Source: Streptomyces camelliae (GTDB taxonomy: Bacteria; Actinomycetota; Actinomycetes; Streptomycetales; Streptomycetaceae). From it: 64,000 nt of DNA. The stretch covers positions 6,696,001 to 6,760,000 of the forward strand of contig NZ_CP115300.1 of assembly GCF_027625935.1 (NCBI RefSeq). The letters are read 5' to 3'. Shown in pieces: positions 18,598 through 30,650 of this stretch; the stretch's first letter is position 1; each line of letters begins with the position of its first letter. Below the pieces are notes generated by a model that made no database searches, had not been told where the DNA came from, and was given only the letters and a program-made list of their open reading frames with translations. The position numbers were made by a program, and so were the translations under genes.

Positions 18598-19794
18598 GTG
18601 GCAGCACCGCAGAACTACCTCGCAGTCATCAAGGTCATCGGTGTCGGCGGCGGTGGTGTCAATGCCATCAACCGGATGATCGAGGTCGGTCTCAAGGGCG
18701 TCGAGTTCATCGCCATCAACACCGACGCGCAGGCGCTGTTGATGAGCGACGCCGACGTCAAGCTCGACGTCGGCCGCGAACTCACCCGCGGACTCGGCGC
18801 CGGCGCCAACCCGGCGGTCGGCCGCAAGGCCGCCGAGGACCACCGCGAGGAGATCGAGGAGGTCCTCAAGGGGGCCGACATGGTCTTCGTGACGGCCGGT
18901 GAAGGCGGCGGCACCGGCACCGGCGGCGCACCCGTCGTGGCCAACATCGCGCGCTCGCTCGGCGCCCTCACCATCGGCGTGGTCACGCGTCCGTTCACCT
19001 TCGAGGGACGGCGCCGCGCGAACCAGGCCGAGGACGGCATCGCCGAACTGCGCGAAGAGGTCGACACCCTCATCGTCATCCCCAACGACCGGCTGCTGTC
19101 CATCTCGGACCGCCAGGTCTCGGTCCTGGACGCCTTCAAGTCCGCCGACCAGGTCCTGCTCTCCGGTGTCCAGGGCATCACCGACCTCATCACCACCCCC
19201 GGCCTGATCAACCTCGACTTCGCCGACGTCAAGTCGGTCATGTCCGAGGCCGGTTCGGCCCTCATGGGCATCGGCTCGGCCCGCGGCGACGACCGCGCGG
19301 TGGCCGCCGCCGAGATGGCGATCTCCTCGCCGCTGCTGGAGGCGTCCATCGACGGCGCCCGGGGCGTGCTGCTCTCCATCTCCGGCGGCTCCGACCTCGG
19401 CCTGTTCGAGATCAACGAGGCCGCCCAGCTGGTCAGCGAGGCCGCCCACCCCGAGGCCAACATCATCTTCGGCGCGGTCATCGACGACGCCCTCGGTGAC
19501 GAGGTGCGGGTCACGGTGATCGCGGCCGGCTTCGACGGCGGTCAGCCGCCGGCCCGCCGGGACAACGTCCTCGGCTCGGCCTCGACGTCGACCCGCCGCG
19601 ACGAGCCCGCTCCGGTACGGCAGTCCGAGCCCAGCCGGCCGACCTTCGGCTCGCTCGGCAGTGTGACGCCGAAGGAGGAGCCGGAGCCGGCGCCCGAGCC
19701 GGTTGCCGACATCCCGGCCCCGCCGCTGCCGTCGTCGCGGACCTACGCGGACAGCGCCGCCGAGGAGCTGGACGTCCCGGACTTCCTGAAGTGA
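18598..19794 (+). CDS. ftsZ: Cell division GTPase FtsZ
   Basis: The 398-residue tubulin homologue has the N-terminal [14 protein letters not shown], the GTP-binding signature GGGTGTG (about 103-109) and the synergy-loop region [11 protein letters not shown]. After a variable acidic/proline linker it ends in the conserved tail peptide DVPDFLK, which binds partners such as SepF. It assembles the Z ring for vegetative cross-walls and sporulation septa. GTG 18598 follows GAGAGG at a suitable distance. The stop overlaps the GTG start of the next gene. Confidence 0.98.
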   Translation: MAAPQNYLAVIKVIGVGGGGVNAINRMIEVGLKGVEFIAINTDAQALLMSDADVKLDVGRELTRGLGAGANPAVGRKAAEDHREEIEEVLKGADMVFVTAGEGGGTGTGGAPVVANIARSLGALTIGVVTRPFTFEGRRRANQAEDGIAELREEVDTLIVIPNDRLLSISDRQVSVLDAFKSADQVLLSGVQGITDLITTPGLINLDFADVKSVMSEAGSALMGIGSARGDDRAVAAAEMAISSPLLEASIDGARGVLLSISGGSDLGLFEINEAAQLVSEAAHPEANIIFGAVIDDALGDEVRVTVIAAGFDGGQPPARRDNVLGSASTSTRRDEPAPVRQSEPSRPTFGSLGSVTPKEEPEPAPEPVADIPAPPLPSSRTYADSAAEELDVPDFLK

Positions 19795-20519
19795 TAGGAC
19801 GGCGCGAGAGCGTGAGCGGCGCGCACTTCGCCTTCACCGACCGGTGGGGCGGGGTGAGCGCCGCTCCGTATGAGGAGCTCAATCTCGGCGGCGCGGTCGG
19901 TGACGAGGCGCAGGCCGTACGGGCCAACCGGGAGCTCGTGGCCACGTCGCTCGGTCTGGACCCCGGCCTGGTGGTCTGGATGAACCAGGTGCACGGCAAC
20001 GACGTGGTCGAGGTCGACGGACCGTGGCACGTCGAGCGGCCCCCGCAGGCCGACGGAATCGTGACGGCCACGCGCGGCGTCGCCCTCGCCGTCCTCACCG
20101 CCGACTGCGTGCCGGTGCTGCTGGCCGACCCGGTCGCCGGGGTCGTCGCCGCGGCACACGCGGGCCGACCCGGCATGGTCAAGGGGGTCGTCCCCGCCGC
20201 CGTACGGGCCATGGCCGAACTCGGCGCCGAGCCGGGCCGGATCGTCGCCCGCACCGGGCCGGCCGTGTGCGGCCGGTGTTACGAGGTGCCGGAGGCGATG
20301 CGCGCCGAGGTGGCCGCCGTCGAGCCGGCGGCGCACGCCGAGACGAGCTGGGGTACACCGGCGGTCGACGTGAGCGCCGGGGTGCACGCGCAGCTCGACC
20401 GGCTCGGGGTGTGCGACCGGGCGCAGTCGCCGGTGTGCACGCTGGAGTCGGGGGATCACTTCTCGTACCGCCGCGACCGCACCACCGGGCGGCTCGCGGG
20501 CTATGTCTGGCTGGACTGA
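19791..20519 (+). CDS. pgeF: Peptidoglycan editing factor family protein (YlmD/YfiH, laccase-like fold)
   Basis: The 242-residue protein has the family metal-site residues: His in NQVHG, Cys in TADCVPV and His in AAHAG. In E. coli and other bacteria the family removes wrongly incorporated L-Ser from peptidoglycan precursors or acts on purine nucleosides; the Streptomyces activity is inferred. The usual AHAGWRG reads AHAGRPG here. The GTG start overlaps the ftsZ stop by GTGA, so expression is probably tied to ftsZ. It is the first gene of the conserved ylm tail of the cluster. Confidence 0.88.
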   Translation: MIGRRESVSGAHFAFTDRWGGVSAAPYEELNLGGAVGDEAQAVRANRELVATSLGLDPGLVVWMNQVHGNDVVEVDGPWHVERPPQADGIVTATRGVALAVLTADCVPVLLADPVAGVVAAAHAGRPGMVKGVVPAAVRAMAELGAEPGRIVARTGPAVCGRCYEVPEAMRAEVAAVEPAAHAETSWGTPAVDVSAGVHAQLDRLGVCDRAQSPVCTLESGDHFSYRRDRTTGRLAGYVWLD

Positions 20520-20525
20520 TGGGGC

Positions 20526-21245
20526 ATGACGGACCGTAAGACCGAACTCGCCGCAAATCTGGCGCAAGTGGAGCAGCGCATCACCGCCGCGTGTGTCGCG
20601 GCCGGGCGTGAGCGGGAGGAGGTGACCCTGATCGTGGTCACCAAGACCTACCCGGCGAGCGATGTGCGGATCCTGTCGGAACTCGGTGTGCGCCATGTCG
20701 CCGAGAACCGCGACCAGGACGCGGCACCGAAGGCCGCCGCGTGTGCGGATCTGCCCTTGAAATGGCATTTTGTTGGTCAGTTGCAGACCAACAAGGTGCG
20801 TTCCGTGGTCGGTTATGCCGATGTCGTGCAGTCCGTGGACCGTTCCCGGCTCGTCACGGCTCTGTCGAAGGAGGCGGTGCGGTCGGGGCGCGAGGTGGGC
20901 TGTCTGATCCAGGTCGCGCTGGATGCGGGCGCGAGCGGGCGGGGCGAGCGCGGCGGTGTGGCCCCGGAAGGAATCGAAGAGTTGGCCGACCTCGTCGCGG
21001 CGTCTCCAGGACTGCGGCTCGACGGACTGATGACCGTCGCTCCGCTCACCGGGGAGTACGCGGGACGCGAACAGGCGGCGTTCGAGCGGCTCATGGATTT
21101 GTCGACCGACCTGCGCCGAGCTCATCCGGCTGCAACCATGGTGTCGGCAGGGATGAGTGCGGACCTCGAACAGGCCGTGGCAGCCGGGGCGACACACGTG
21201 CGCGTCGGCACTGCGGTACTCGGAGTCCGCCCCAGGCTCGGGTAA
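20526..21245 (+). CDS. ylmE: YggS/YlmE family pyridoxal phosphate-binding protein
   Basis: The 239-residue single-domain protein has the PLP lysine in LIVVTKTYP and the family segment [11 protein letters not shown]. It also has [11 protein letters not shown] and the C-terminal phosphate-binding pattern [27 protein letters not shown]. Members regulate PLP and amino-acid homeostasis and are not enzymes in a clear sense. It lies 6 bases after pgeF. The loop usually reading GENYVQE is AENRDQD here, a divergence from the typical family sequence. Confidence 0.9.
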   Translation: MTDRKTELAANLAQVEQRITAACVAAGREREEVTLIVVTKTYPASDVRILSELGVRHVAENRDQDAAPKAAACADLPLKWHFVGQLQTNKVRSVVGYADVVQSVDRSRLVTALSKEAVRSGREVGCLIQVALDAGASGRGERGGVAPEGIEELADLVAASPGLRLDGLMTVAPLTGEYAGREQAAFERLMDLSTDLRRAHPAATMVSAGMSADLEQAVAAGATHVRVGTAVLGVRPRLG

Positions 21246-21285
21246 CGTCGCCAGGAAGTCGGACCACAGCAGAAAATATGGTCAA

Positions 21286-21327
21286 TGCCCGCGAAGGCGA
21301 GCACAACGACCGCGTGGATCGCGGGCA
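21286..21327 (+). promoter_or_regulatory. Inverted repeat in the sepF leader
   Basis: Perfect 9-bp arms TGCCCGCGA (21286-21294) and TCGCGGGCA (21319-21327) are separated by 24 nt. The repeat lies in the 128-base gap between ylmE and sepF and ends 46 bases before the sepF start. It may be a leader stem-loop or an attenuating structure. Confidence 0.4.
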
Positions 21328-21373
21328 CTTGGCAGTCGTCAGCCGATCCACCACAGAGCGGAGGACTCAGAGC

Positions 21374-22015
21374 ATGGCCGGCGCGATGCGCAAGATGGCG
21401 GTCTACCTCGGCCTCGTGGAGGACGATGGGTACGACGGCCGCGGATTCGACCCCGACGACGACTTCGAGCCCGAGTTGGACCCGGAGCCCGAGCGGGATC
21501 ACCGACGGCATGAATCGTCACATCAGTCGCACAGTGCACATCAGTCCCAAAGGGACGAAGAGGTGCGAATCGTCCAACCGCCCGCACCCCGCGAGCCGGT
21601 GGCCCGATCGACTTCGCTCGCCGCGGAATCCGGACGTCCGGCGCGCATCGCGCCCGTGGCATCCATCACACAAGAACGTCAGTCCCTGGAGAAGAACGCA
21701 CCGGTGATCATGCCCAAGGTCGTGTCGGAACGAGAGCCTTACCGGATCACCACGCTTCACCCGCGGACCTACAACGAAGCCCGTACCATCGGGGAACACT
21801 TCCGTGAGGGCACCCCGGTGATCATGAATCTGACTGAGATGGATGACACAGACGCGAAGCGACTTGTCGACTTTGCGGCCGGTTTGGTGTTTGGTCTTCA
21901 CGGCAGCATCGAGCGGGTGACGCAGAAGGTGTTCCTGTTGTCTCCTGCTAACGTCGATGTCACGGCGGAGGACAAGGCCCGCATCGCAGAGGGCGGGTTC
22001 TTCAACCAGAGCTGA
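21374..22015 (+). CDS. sepF: Z-ring anchoring protein SepF
   Basis: The 213-residue protein starts [14 protein letters not shown], an amphipathic helix of the kind that binds the membrane. An acidic, His/Ser/Gln-rich linker (about 18-100) follows, then the SepF core [14 protein letters not shown] to [12 protein letters not shown]. SepF tethers FtsZ filaments to the membrane; with no ftsA here it is the likely main anchor along with SepG. ATG 21374 has GGAGGA 8 nt upstream. The frame is open far upstream but shows no other start signal. Confidence 0.93.
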   Translation: MAGAMRKMAVYLGLVEDDGYDGRGFDPDDDFEPELDPEPERDHRRHESSHQSHSAHQSQRDEEVRIVQPPAPREPVARSTSLAAESGRPARIAPVASITQERQSLEKNAPVIMPKVVSEREPYRITTLHPRTYNEARTIGEHFREGTPVIMNLTEMDDTDAKRLVDFAAGLVFGLHGSIERVTQKVFLLSPANVDVTAEDKARIAEGGFFNQS

Positions 22016-22075
22016 GACGCACAACCAGATCGACGTTCGGAAGAGCACGGAACAGGGGAGAGGGAAGCGCAGGCC

Positions 22076-22363
22076 ATGAGCGTGTTCGCACAGGTGGTCC
22101 ACATCGCGCTATTGCTGTTTCTCGCCGTGCTCATCTTCCGGCTCGTCATGGATTACGTGTTCCAGTTCGCCCGCTCGTGGCAACCCGGCAAGGCGATGGT
22201 GGTCGTACTGGAGGCCACCTACACTGTCACCGATCCACCGCTGAAGCTTCTGCGGCGGTTCATCCCGCCGCTGCGTCTCGGGGGCGTGGCGCTCGACCTG
22301 TCCTTCTTCGTACTGATGATCATCGTCTACATCCTCATCTCCATCACGGGGAGCTTCGTGTAA
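22076..22363 (+). CDS. sepG: YggT/YlmG family membrane protein SepG
   Basis: The 95-residue protein has two hydrophobic segments (about 4-25 and 75-92) flanking the YggT signature TVTDPPLKLLRRFIPPLRLGG. The Streptomyces YlmG orthologue, SepG, helps place FtsZ via SsgB and affects nucleoid compaction. It lies 60 bases after sepF and 55 bases before divIVA, with GGGGAGAGGGAAG as the ribosome binding region. Confidence 0.9.
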   Translation: MSVFAQVVHIALLLFLAVLIFRLVMDYVFQFARSWQPGKAMVVVLEATYTVTDPPLKLLRRFIPPLRLGGVALDLSFFVLMIIVYILISITGSFV

Positions 22364-22418
22364 TGAGGGTGGACGATACGGTCTTGCCGACTGCCGATGA
22401 CTACGCTGAGGTGAAGAG

Positions 22419-23594
22419 ATGCCGTTGACCCCCGAGGACGTGCGGAACAAGCAGTTCACGACCGTCCGCCTCCGAGAAGGCTATGACGAGGACGAGGTCG
22501 ATGCCTTCCTCGACGAGGTCGAAGCCGAACTGACCCGTCTGCTCCGCGAGAACGAGGACCTGCGTGCCAAGCTGGCCGCGGCGACCCGTGCGGCCGCGCA
22601 GAACCAGCAGAACATGCGCAAGGGCCCGCCGGAGCAGGATCAGCAGCATCCGCAGCAGCAGGGCATGCCTCAGCAGGGCATGCCTCAGCAGGGCATGCGA
22701 GGCCCCGGCGCGCCGGTGCCCGCCGGCATATCGGGCCCGCCGCAGCAGCAGATGGGCGGCCCCATGGGAGGCCCGCCCCAGCTGCCGAGCGGTGCCCCGC
22801 AGCTGCCCGCCGGCCCCGGCGGTCAGGGTGGCCCGCAGGGTCCCGGCCCGATGGGCCAGGGTCCGATGGGCCAGGGCCCCATGGGTCAGGGCCCCATGGG
22901 TCAGGGCCCGATGGGTGGCCAGCCCATGCAGCAGCAGATGGGTGGCCCCATGGGCGGTCCGATGGGCGGCCCCGGCATGCCCGGTCAGGGCCCCGGCGGC
23001 GACAGCGCCGCCCGTGTCCTCTCGCTGGCCCAGCAGACCGCCGACCAGGCGATCGCCGAGGCCCGCTCCGAGGCCAACAAGATCGTCGGCGAGGCCCGCA
23101 GCCGCGCCGAGGGTCTGGAGCGTGACGCCCGTGCCAAGGCCGATGCCCTGGAGCGGGACGCGCAGGAGAAGCACCGCGTCGCCATGGGCTCCCTGGAGTC
23201 CGCCCGCGCCACGCTGGAGCGCAAGGTCGAGGACCTGCGCGGCTTCGAGCGCGAGTACCGCACGCGCCTGAAGTCGTACCTTGAGTCCCAGCTGCGCCAG
23301 CTGGAGACCCAGGCCGACGACTCCCTGGCCCCGCCGCGCACCTCGTCCGCCCCCTCCCTGCCCCCGTCCCCGGCGCCCTCCATGGCCCCGGCCGGCGCGA
23401 GCGCCCCGTCCTACGGCGGCAACCAGACGATGGGCGGCAACCCCGCTCCGTCCGCCCCGTCCTACGGCGGCCAGCAGCAGATGACCCCGGCCATGACCCA
23501 GCCCATGGCTCCGGTCCGCCCGCAGGGCCCGTCCCCGATGGGCCAGGCTCCCTCGCCGATGCGCGGGTTCCTGATCGACGAGGACGACAACTGA
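22419..23594 (+). CDS. divIVA: Polar growth protein DivIVA (Wag31-like)
   Basis: The 391-residue protein begins with the DivIVA N-domain ([26 protein letters not shown]). A short coiled coil (about 25-60) is followed by a long Gln/Pro/Gly/Met-rich insert (about 65-190). A second coiled coil (about 195-300) and a Pro/Ser/Gly-rich tail ending GFLIDEDDN complete it. It marks hyphal tips and recruits wall synthesis there, and is essential in Streptomyces. ATG 22419 follows GAGGTGAAG. The insert contains DNA-level tandem repeats, listed separately. A strong terminator follows. Confidence 0.96.
   Translation: MPLTPEDVRNKQFTTVRLREGYDEDEVDAFLDEVEAELTRLLRENEDLRAKLAAATRAAAQNQQNMRKGPPEQDQQHPQQQGMPQQGMPQQGMRGPGAPVPAGISGPPQQQMGGPMGGPPQLPSGAPQLPAGPGGQGGPQGPGPMGQGPMGQGPMGQGPMGQGPMGGQPMQQQMGGPMGGPMGGPGMPGQGPGGDSAARVLSLAQQTADQAIAEARSEANKIVGEARSRAEGLERDARAKADALERDAQEKHRVAMGSLESARATLERKVEDLRGFEREYRTRLKSYLESQLRQLETQADDSLAPPRTSSAPSLPPSPAPSMAPAGASAPSYGGNQTMGGNPAPSAPSYGGQQQMTPAMTQPMAPVRPQGPSPMGQAPSPMRGFLIDEDDN
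22656..22700 (+). repeat. 15-bp tandem repeat in divIVA
   Basis: Three copies of CAGCAGGGCATGCCT, the last ending in CGA, encode QQGMP units in the low-complexity insert of DivIVA. The first two copies are identical at DNA level, suggesting recent slippage. Confidence 0.9.
22845..22919 (+). repeat. Second 15-bp tandem repeat in divIVA
   Basis: Five copies of a unit like GGCCCCATGGGTCAG encode repeated GPMGQ; the third and fourth copies are identical. The array lies between the two coiled coils of DivIVA and could vary in copy number between strains. Confidence 0.9.
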
Positions 23595-23640
23595 GCACCG
23601 GGCACGGTGGGTAGTACGCCGTAGGCGTCGGCAGCGTTCA

Positions 23641-23682
23641 AGGGCGCGGCTCTGGACTTCGGTCCGGGGCCGCGCCCTTTTT
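23641..23682 (+). terminator. Rho-independent terminator after divIVA
   Basis: A 10-bp perfect stem (AGGGCGCGGC at 23641-23650 pairing with GCCGCGCCCT at 23669-23678) is followed by a run of five T. It lies 46 bases after the divIVA stop and should end the dcw transcript. Confidence 0.9.
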
Positions 23683-23734
23683 ACGCGGGTTGCGGAGAAC
23701 CGCGCACCGTACTCAGGCCGACCGAGCCGATGAA

Positions 23735-23771
23735 GAAGGGCCCGGCCTCCTGCCTGGAGACCGGGCCCTTC
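23735..23771 (-). terminator. Stem-loop after ileS (possibly bidirectional)
   Basis: Perfect 11-bp arms GAAGGGCCCGG (23735-23745) and CCGGGCCCTTC (23761-23771) enclose a 15-nt loop. It lies 16 bases beyond the ileS stop on the minus strand, between two convergent genes. No long T run follows on either strand, as is common in Streptomyces terminators. Confidence 0.7.
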
Positions 23772-23787
23772 TCACACCACTCGGCGC

Positions 23788-26931
<3,144 letters not shown>

Positions 26932-26940
26932 CTGCGAGCA

Positions 26941-27235
26941 TCCTCCAACGGACTTGCTGCCTTCCGTCGGAGGGACGAGAGCCTTCGATCCTGTCTACGC
27001 CGTGTGCGGCGCGCTCCCGCGGTACCACCCTCCTTGGCCCGCCGGTGCGCCCTGTGCTCCGGTGAGCCCCCTCATTGGGGTCGCGAAGCCGGTTCTACTC
27101 GCCCGGTGCGGGCTTTCTTCCGGCGGCTCCGGGGTGATCTTCACGTCGCGCTCGCCCCCGGGCTCCCACCGTCCCCGGGTCGCTCTGGGCTGCGTACGCC
27201 GCTACTCGTCCCCATCCACGCTTCTCGCTCCGCCC
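26941..27235 (-). promoter_or_regulatory. T-box riboswitch of ileS (translational type, AUC specifier)
   Basis: On the minus strand the conserved T-box AGGGTGGTACCGCG lies at 27031-27018. A specifier-loop context AGATCACC places the isoleucine codon AUC at 27138-27136. Downstream, CCTCCGACGGA (26973-26963) can pair with TCCGTTGGAGG (26952-26942), with one G-U pair. That pairing buries the ileS ribosome binding site. Uncharged tRNA-Ile should stabilise the alternative antisequestrator with the T-box and free the site. Actinobacterial ileS genes are known to use such translational T-boxes. No terminator with a T run is present, agreeing with this. Confidence 0.92.
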
Positions 27236-27241
27236 AGTGTA
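27236..27241 (-). promoter_or_regulatory. Candidate -10 box for ileS
   Basis: TACACT lies on the minus strand just upstream of the T-box leader, placing a transcript start near 27230. No clear -35 hexamer is visible at the usual distance. Confidence 0.4.
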
Positions 27242-27542
27242 CGGCGCCGCGCGGACAGTGGCTGACCGGTTTTCTCCGGGCCCGTGGTCCGCGGGGTGCC
27301 GCCGTGCGCCGGGCGACCCGGCGGGATGACCCGAATGGCGAGGGCACGCGCGCGTGTGTCCGGCGGGGTCTGCCGGGGCGGATTACCCGGCGGGGAGCTG
27401 GGCACAACGGATGCAGGCCCGCTGCTCGGGGGGTGCGGGCGGGCGAATCGGGCGGTGTGCCCCGTTGCCGCGGGACTCAAGTCGATTTATCGTCCCAGCA
27501 CGATTCGCGAGCAAGATCACAATATGTGAAGGGGCCGCGGCC
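27242..27542. other. Intergenic region between ileS leader and DksA-like gene
   Basis: About 300 bases with no supported gene. The open frames here are GC-rich shadows. The right end becomes AT-richer (27485-27525) and contains CACAAT (27518-27523), possibly a -10 box for the downstream gene, and AAGGGG, its ribosome binding site. Confidence 0.5.
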
Positions 27543-28457
27543 ATGGTGGCGAAAAAGACCGCCGTAGAGCATCCGGCGACCGGCCGGGCCAGGGGCGCGG
27601 CCGCCAAGAAGACGACTGCGAAGAAGGCGGCCACCGAGAAGACGGCCACCGAGAAGACGGCCACCAAGAAGGTGGCCGCCAAGGAGACGGCCGCGAAGAA
27701 GACGGCTGTGCGGAAGGCCGACGCGAAGGCCGCGGCGAAGGCCGCGGACGCCAGGAAGCCGGCCGAGAAGTCGGCCAGGAAGCCTGCCGAGAAGACGGCC
27801 GGGAAGAAGACGGTGGCCAGGAAGCCGGCGGCCGGGAAGAAGGCGGCGGTGAAGGGGGTGGCGGTGGACAAGGCGGCCGTCAAGGCGGCTGCCGCCGGCG
27901 TCTCCTCGGAGACGGCCGGCAAGAGCACGGCCAAGAAAGCGGGCGCGGCGCGGGCCGCGAAGCAGACGGGAGCCACGACAGTGGTTGCGAAGAAGACTCC
28001 TGGCACGGCCACGGCCGCACAGACCGCCGTTCCCAAGGCACGGATCGCCGCGGCGGAGCCCGGCGAGCTGGCGGTGCGTCCCGGAGAGGAACCCTGGACG
28101 CCGGAAGAGGTCGCTGAGGCCCGTGCCGAGCTGCTGTCCGAGGTGGAGCGGCTGCGCACCGAGATCAGCTCCGCCGAGGCCTCCCTCGTGGGTCTGATGC
28201 GCGACTCCGGGGACGGCGCGGGCGACGACCAGGCCGACACCGGGACGAAGAACATCACGCGCGAGCACGAGCTGGCGCTGGCCGCCAACGCGCGCGAGAT
28301 GCTGATCCAGAACGAGCACGCCCTGGAACGGCTGGACGCGGGCACCTACGGTCTGTGCGAGAACTGCGGCAACCCCATCGGCAAAGCCCGGATGCAGGCC
28401 TTCCCGCGGGCCACTCTGTGCGTGGAATGCAAGCAGAAGCAGGAACGTCGCTCCTGA
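27543..28457 (+). CDS. DksA/TraR-type zinc-finger protein with Lys/Ala-rich histone-like N-terminus
   Basis: The 304-residue protein is two-part. Residues 1-170 are almost only Lys, Ala, Thr, Val and Glu, with repeated KKTA, EKTA and RKPAEK units like histone H1 tails. Residues 185-304 form a DksA-like domain: a helical hairpin (WTPEEVAEARAELLSEVERLR) and a four-cysteine zinc finger CENCGNP...CVECK at the end. DksA proteins bind RNA polymerase through the secondary channel; the basic tail would add non-specific DNA binding. ATG 27543 has AAGGGG 9 nt upstream. The combination occurs in other Streptomyces, but its function is not established. Confidence 0.9.
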   Translation: MVAKKTAVEHPATGRARGAAAKKTTAKKAATEKTATEKTATKKVAAKETAAKKTAVRKADAKAAAKAADARKPAEKSARKPAEKTAGKKTVARKPAAGKKAAVKGVAVDKAAVKAAAAGVSSETAGKSTAKKAGAARAAKQTGATTVVAKKTPGTATAAQTAVPKARIAAAEPGELAVRPGEEPWTPEEVAEARAELLSEVERLRTEISSAEASLVGLMRDSGDGAGDDQADTGTKNITREHELALAANAREMLIQNEHALERLDAGTYGLCENCGNPIGKARMQAFPRATLCVECKQKQERRS

Positions 28458-28524
28458 GCGTGAGGGGCCGGGCGGGCGTGCCGTAGTCTCGTCCTCAGTC
28501 AGGCACCTAGGTTGAGGGACTCAC

Positions 28525-29118
28525 GTGGCAGAGGCGGAACGCATCATCGGTACGCCGGACACCCCGGACGACAGCGGCGAGCACACGGCGGCGGCCGGAG
28601 CACAGCAGGCCCCGGCGCAGGCGCGCGTCGGCCGGGGGCGCCGGATCGCCGTGCTGTTCGCGGTGGCCGCGTTCGCGTACGCCCTCGACCTGATCAGCAA
28701 GACGCTCGTGGTCGCCAAGCTGGAGGGCCACGAGCCGATCAAGCTGGTCGGGGACCTGCTGGAGCTGCACGCCATCCGCAACCCCGGCGCCGCCTTCGGC
28801 TTCGGGGGCGCGTTCACGGTGATCTTCACGCTGATCGCCGCGGCGGTGATCGTGGTGATCATCCGCCTGGCCCGCAAGCTGTACAGCTTCCCCTGGGCGG
28901 TCGCCCTCGGCCTGCTGCTCGGCGGCGCGCTCGGCAATCTGACCGACCGGGTCTTCCGGGCCCCCGGGGTCTTCGAGGGCCAGGTCGTGGACTTCATCGC
29001 GCCGAAGGGCTTCGCGGTGTTCAACCTGGCCGATTCGGCGATCGTGTGCGGCGGCATCCTGATCGTGCTGCTGTCCTTCCGCGGCCTGGACCCGGACGGC
29101 ACGGTCCACAAGGACTGA
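28525..29118 (+). CDS. lspA: Lipoprotein signal peptidase LspA
   Basis: The 197-residue aspartic membrane protease cleaves prolipoprotein signal peptides after lipid attachment. Four transmembrane segments are visible. The motif RNPGAAFG is followed by the catalytic aspartates in GNLTDR and FNLADSAI. A hydrophilic N-terminal extension of about 40 residues precedes the first helix. GTG 28525 has GAGGGA upstream. Confidence 0.95.
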   Translation: MAEAERIIGTPDTPDDSGEHTAAAGAQQAPAQARVGRGRRIAVLFAVAAFAYALDLISKTLVVAKLEGHEPIKLVGDLLELHAIRNPGAAFGFGGAFTVIFTLIAAAVIVVIIRLARKLYSFPWAVALGLLLGGALGNLTDRVFRAPGVFEGQVVDFIAPKGFAVFNLADSAIVCGGILIVLLSFRGLDPDGTVHKD

Positions 29119-29190
29119 CCGCCCGGGAGTTCTCCCGAGTTGTCCACAGGCCCGTGCGGGGGCGTCCGGCCGGTCCGGCATACTCGACGG

Positions 29191-30135
29191 GTGAGCACGA
29201 TTCCCGAGATCCGTACCCTGCCCGTGCCCGACGGCCTGGAGGGTGAGCGCGTCGACGCCGCCATCTCCCGGATGTTCGGCTTCTCCCGCACGAAGGCGGC
29301 CGAGCTGGCCGCGGCCGGCAAGGTCCAGGTCGACGGCGCGGTGGTCGGCAAGTCCGAGCGGGTGCGCGGCGGCGCCTGGCTGGAGGTCGAGATGCCGCAG
29401 GCGCCCGCGCCGGTGCAGGTGGTCGCCGAGCCGGTCGAGGGCATGGAGATCGTGTACGACGACGATGACGTGGTCGTGATCGTCAAGCCGGTCGGCGTGG
29501 CCGCGCACCCCTCGCCCGGCTGGAGCGGCCCCACCGTCATCGGCGGCCTCGCCGCGGCCGGCTACCGGATCTCCACCTCCGGCGCCGCCGAGCGCCAGGG
29601 CATCGTGCACCGCCTCGACGTCGGCACCTCGGGCCTGATGGTGGTCGCCAAGTCGGAGCGGGCGTACACCTCGCTCAAGCGCCAGTTCAAGGAGCGCACG
29701 GTCGACAAGCGCTACCACACACTGGTCCAGGGCCACCCGGACCCGACGAGCGGCACGATCGACGCCCCGATCGGCCGCCACCCCAACCACGACTACAAGT
29801 GGGCGGTCACGGCCGACGGCAAGGCCTCCGTGACCCACTACGACCTCATCGAGGCCTTCCGCGCCGCCTCGCTGCTGGACGTGAAGCTGGAGACCGGCCG
29901 CACCCACCAGATCCGCGTCCACATGTCCGCCCACCGCCACCCCTGCGTCGGCGACCTCACCTACGGCGCCGACCCGACCCTCGCCAAGCGGCTGCGCCTG
30001 ACCCGCCAGTGGCTGCACGCCGTGCGGCTCGGCTTCGAGCACCCCGCGGACGGGCAGTGGGTGGAGTTCCGCAGCGACTACCCCGAGGACCTGCAGAAGG
30101 CCCTCGACCAGGTCCGTGAGGAGTCGTACGCGTGA
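29191..30135 (+). CDS. RluD-family 23S rRNA pseudouridine synthase
   Basis: The 314-residue protein has an N-terminal S4 RNA-binding domain ([19 protein letters not shown]). The catalytic RluA-type core follows, with the active aspartate in [11 protein letters not shown] and the segment GRTHQIRVH. It should isomerise uridines in 23S rRNA. GTG 29191 is chosen because a -10-like CATACT (29179-29184) lies exactly 6 nt before it, suggesting a leaderless transcript, and because the S4 domain starts soon after. The open frame back to 29140 lacks signals. The stop overlaps the GNAT start (GTGA). Confidence 0.92.
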   Translation: MSTIPEIRTLPVPDGLEGERVDAAISRMFGFSRTKAAELAAAGKVQVDGAVVGKSERVRGGAWLEVEMPQAPAPVQVVAEPVEGMEIVYDDDDVVVIVKPVGVAAHPSPGWSGPTVIGGLAAAGYRISTSGAAERQGIVHRLDVGTSGLMVVAKSERAYTSLKRQFKERTVDKRYHTLVQGHPDPTSGTIDAPIGRHPNHDYKWAVTADGKASVTHYDLIEAFRAASLLDVKLETGRTHQIRVHMSAHRHPCVGDLTYGADPTLAKRLRLTRQWLHAVRLGFEHPADGQWVEFRSDYPEDLQKALDQVREESYA

Positions 30136-30602
30136 GCGTGCCGCCGTACACCCTCCGGGTCGCCGAGGATCCCGCCGACCGCGAGGCCTGCTTCGCGGTC
30201 CGCAAGGAGGTCTTCGTCGTCGAGCAGGGCGTCGCCGAGGATCTGGAGTACGACGCCTACGACGCGGGCGCCGTGCATGTGCTCGCGGTCCGCGAGGACG
30301 GCGTGCCGCTCGGCACCGGCCGGCTGCTGCACGGCGCGGCGGCCCTGGCGAAGACCGGCGCGGACGCCTCGGTGGGCTCCCTGGGGCGGCTCGCCGTCTC
30401 CCGGGCGGCGCGCGGGCTCGGGGTCGGTGTGGCCCTGGTCCGGGCCATCGAGGACGCGGCACGCGCGCGGGGTCTCACCGCGATCGACCTGCACGCACAA
30501 ACCCATGCGCTGGGTTTCTACGAGCGCCTCGGGTACGTGCTGTACGGCCCGGAGTTCCCGGACGCCGGGATACCCCACCGGGCGATGCGCCGCGCCCTGT
30601 AG
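30132..30602 (+). CDS. GNAT-family N-acetyltransferase
   Basis: The 156-residue protein has the acetyl-CoA loop pattern [17 protein letters not shown] and the C-terminal [17 protein letters not shown] typical of GNAT enzymes close to ElaA. The substrate is unknown. Its GTG start overlaps the pseudouridine synthase stop, so the two are co-translated. Confidence 0.88.
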   Translation: MSVPPYTLRVAEDPADREACFAVRKEVFVVEQGVAEDLEYDAYDAGAVHVLAVREDGVPLGTGRLLHGAAALAKTGADASVGSLGRLAVSRAARGLGVGVALVRAIEDAARARGLTAIDLHAQTHALGFYERLGYVLYGPEFPDAGIPHRAMRRAL

Positions 30603-30650
30603 CGCGGCGCGCGCTCCCGGCGGGCGGATGGCAGGCTTGAGGTCTGCCGT

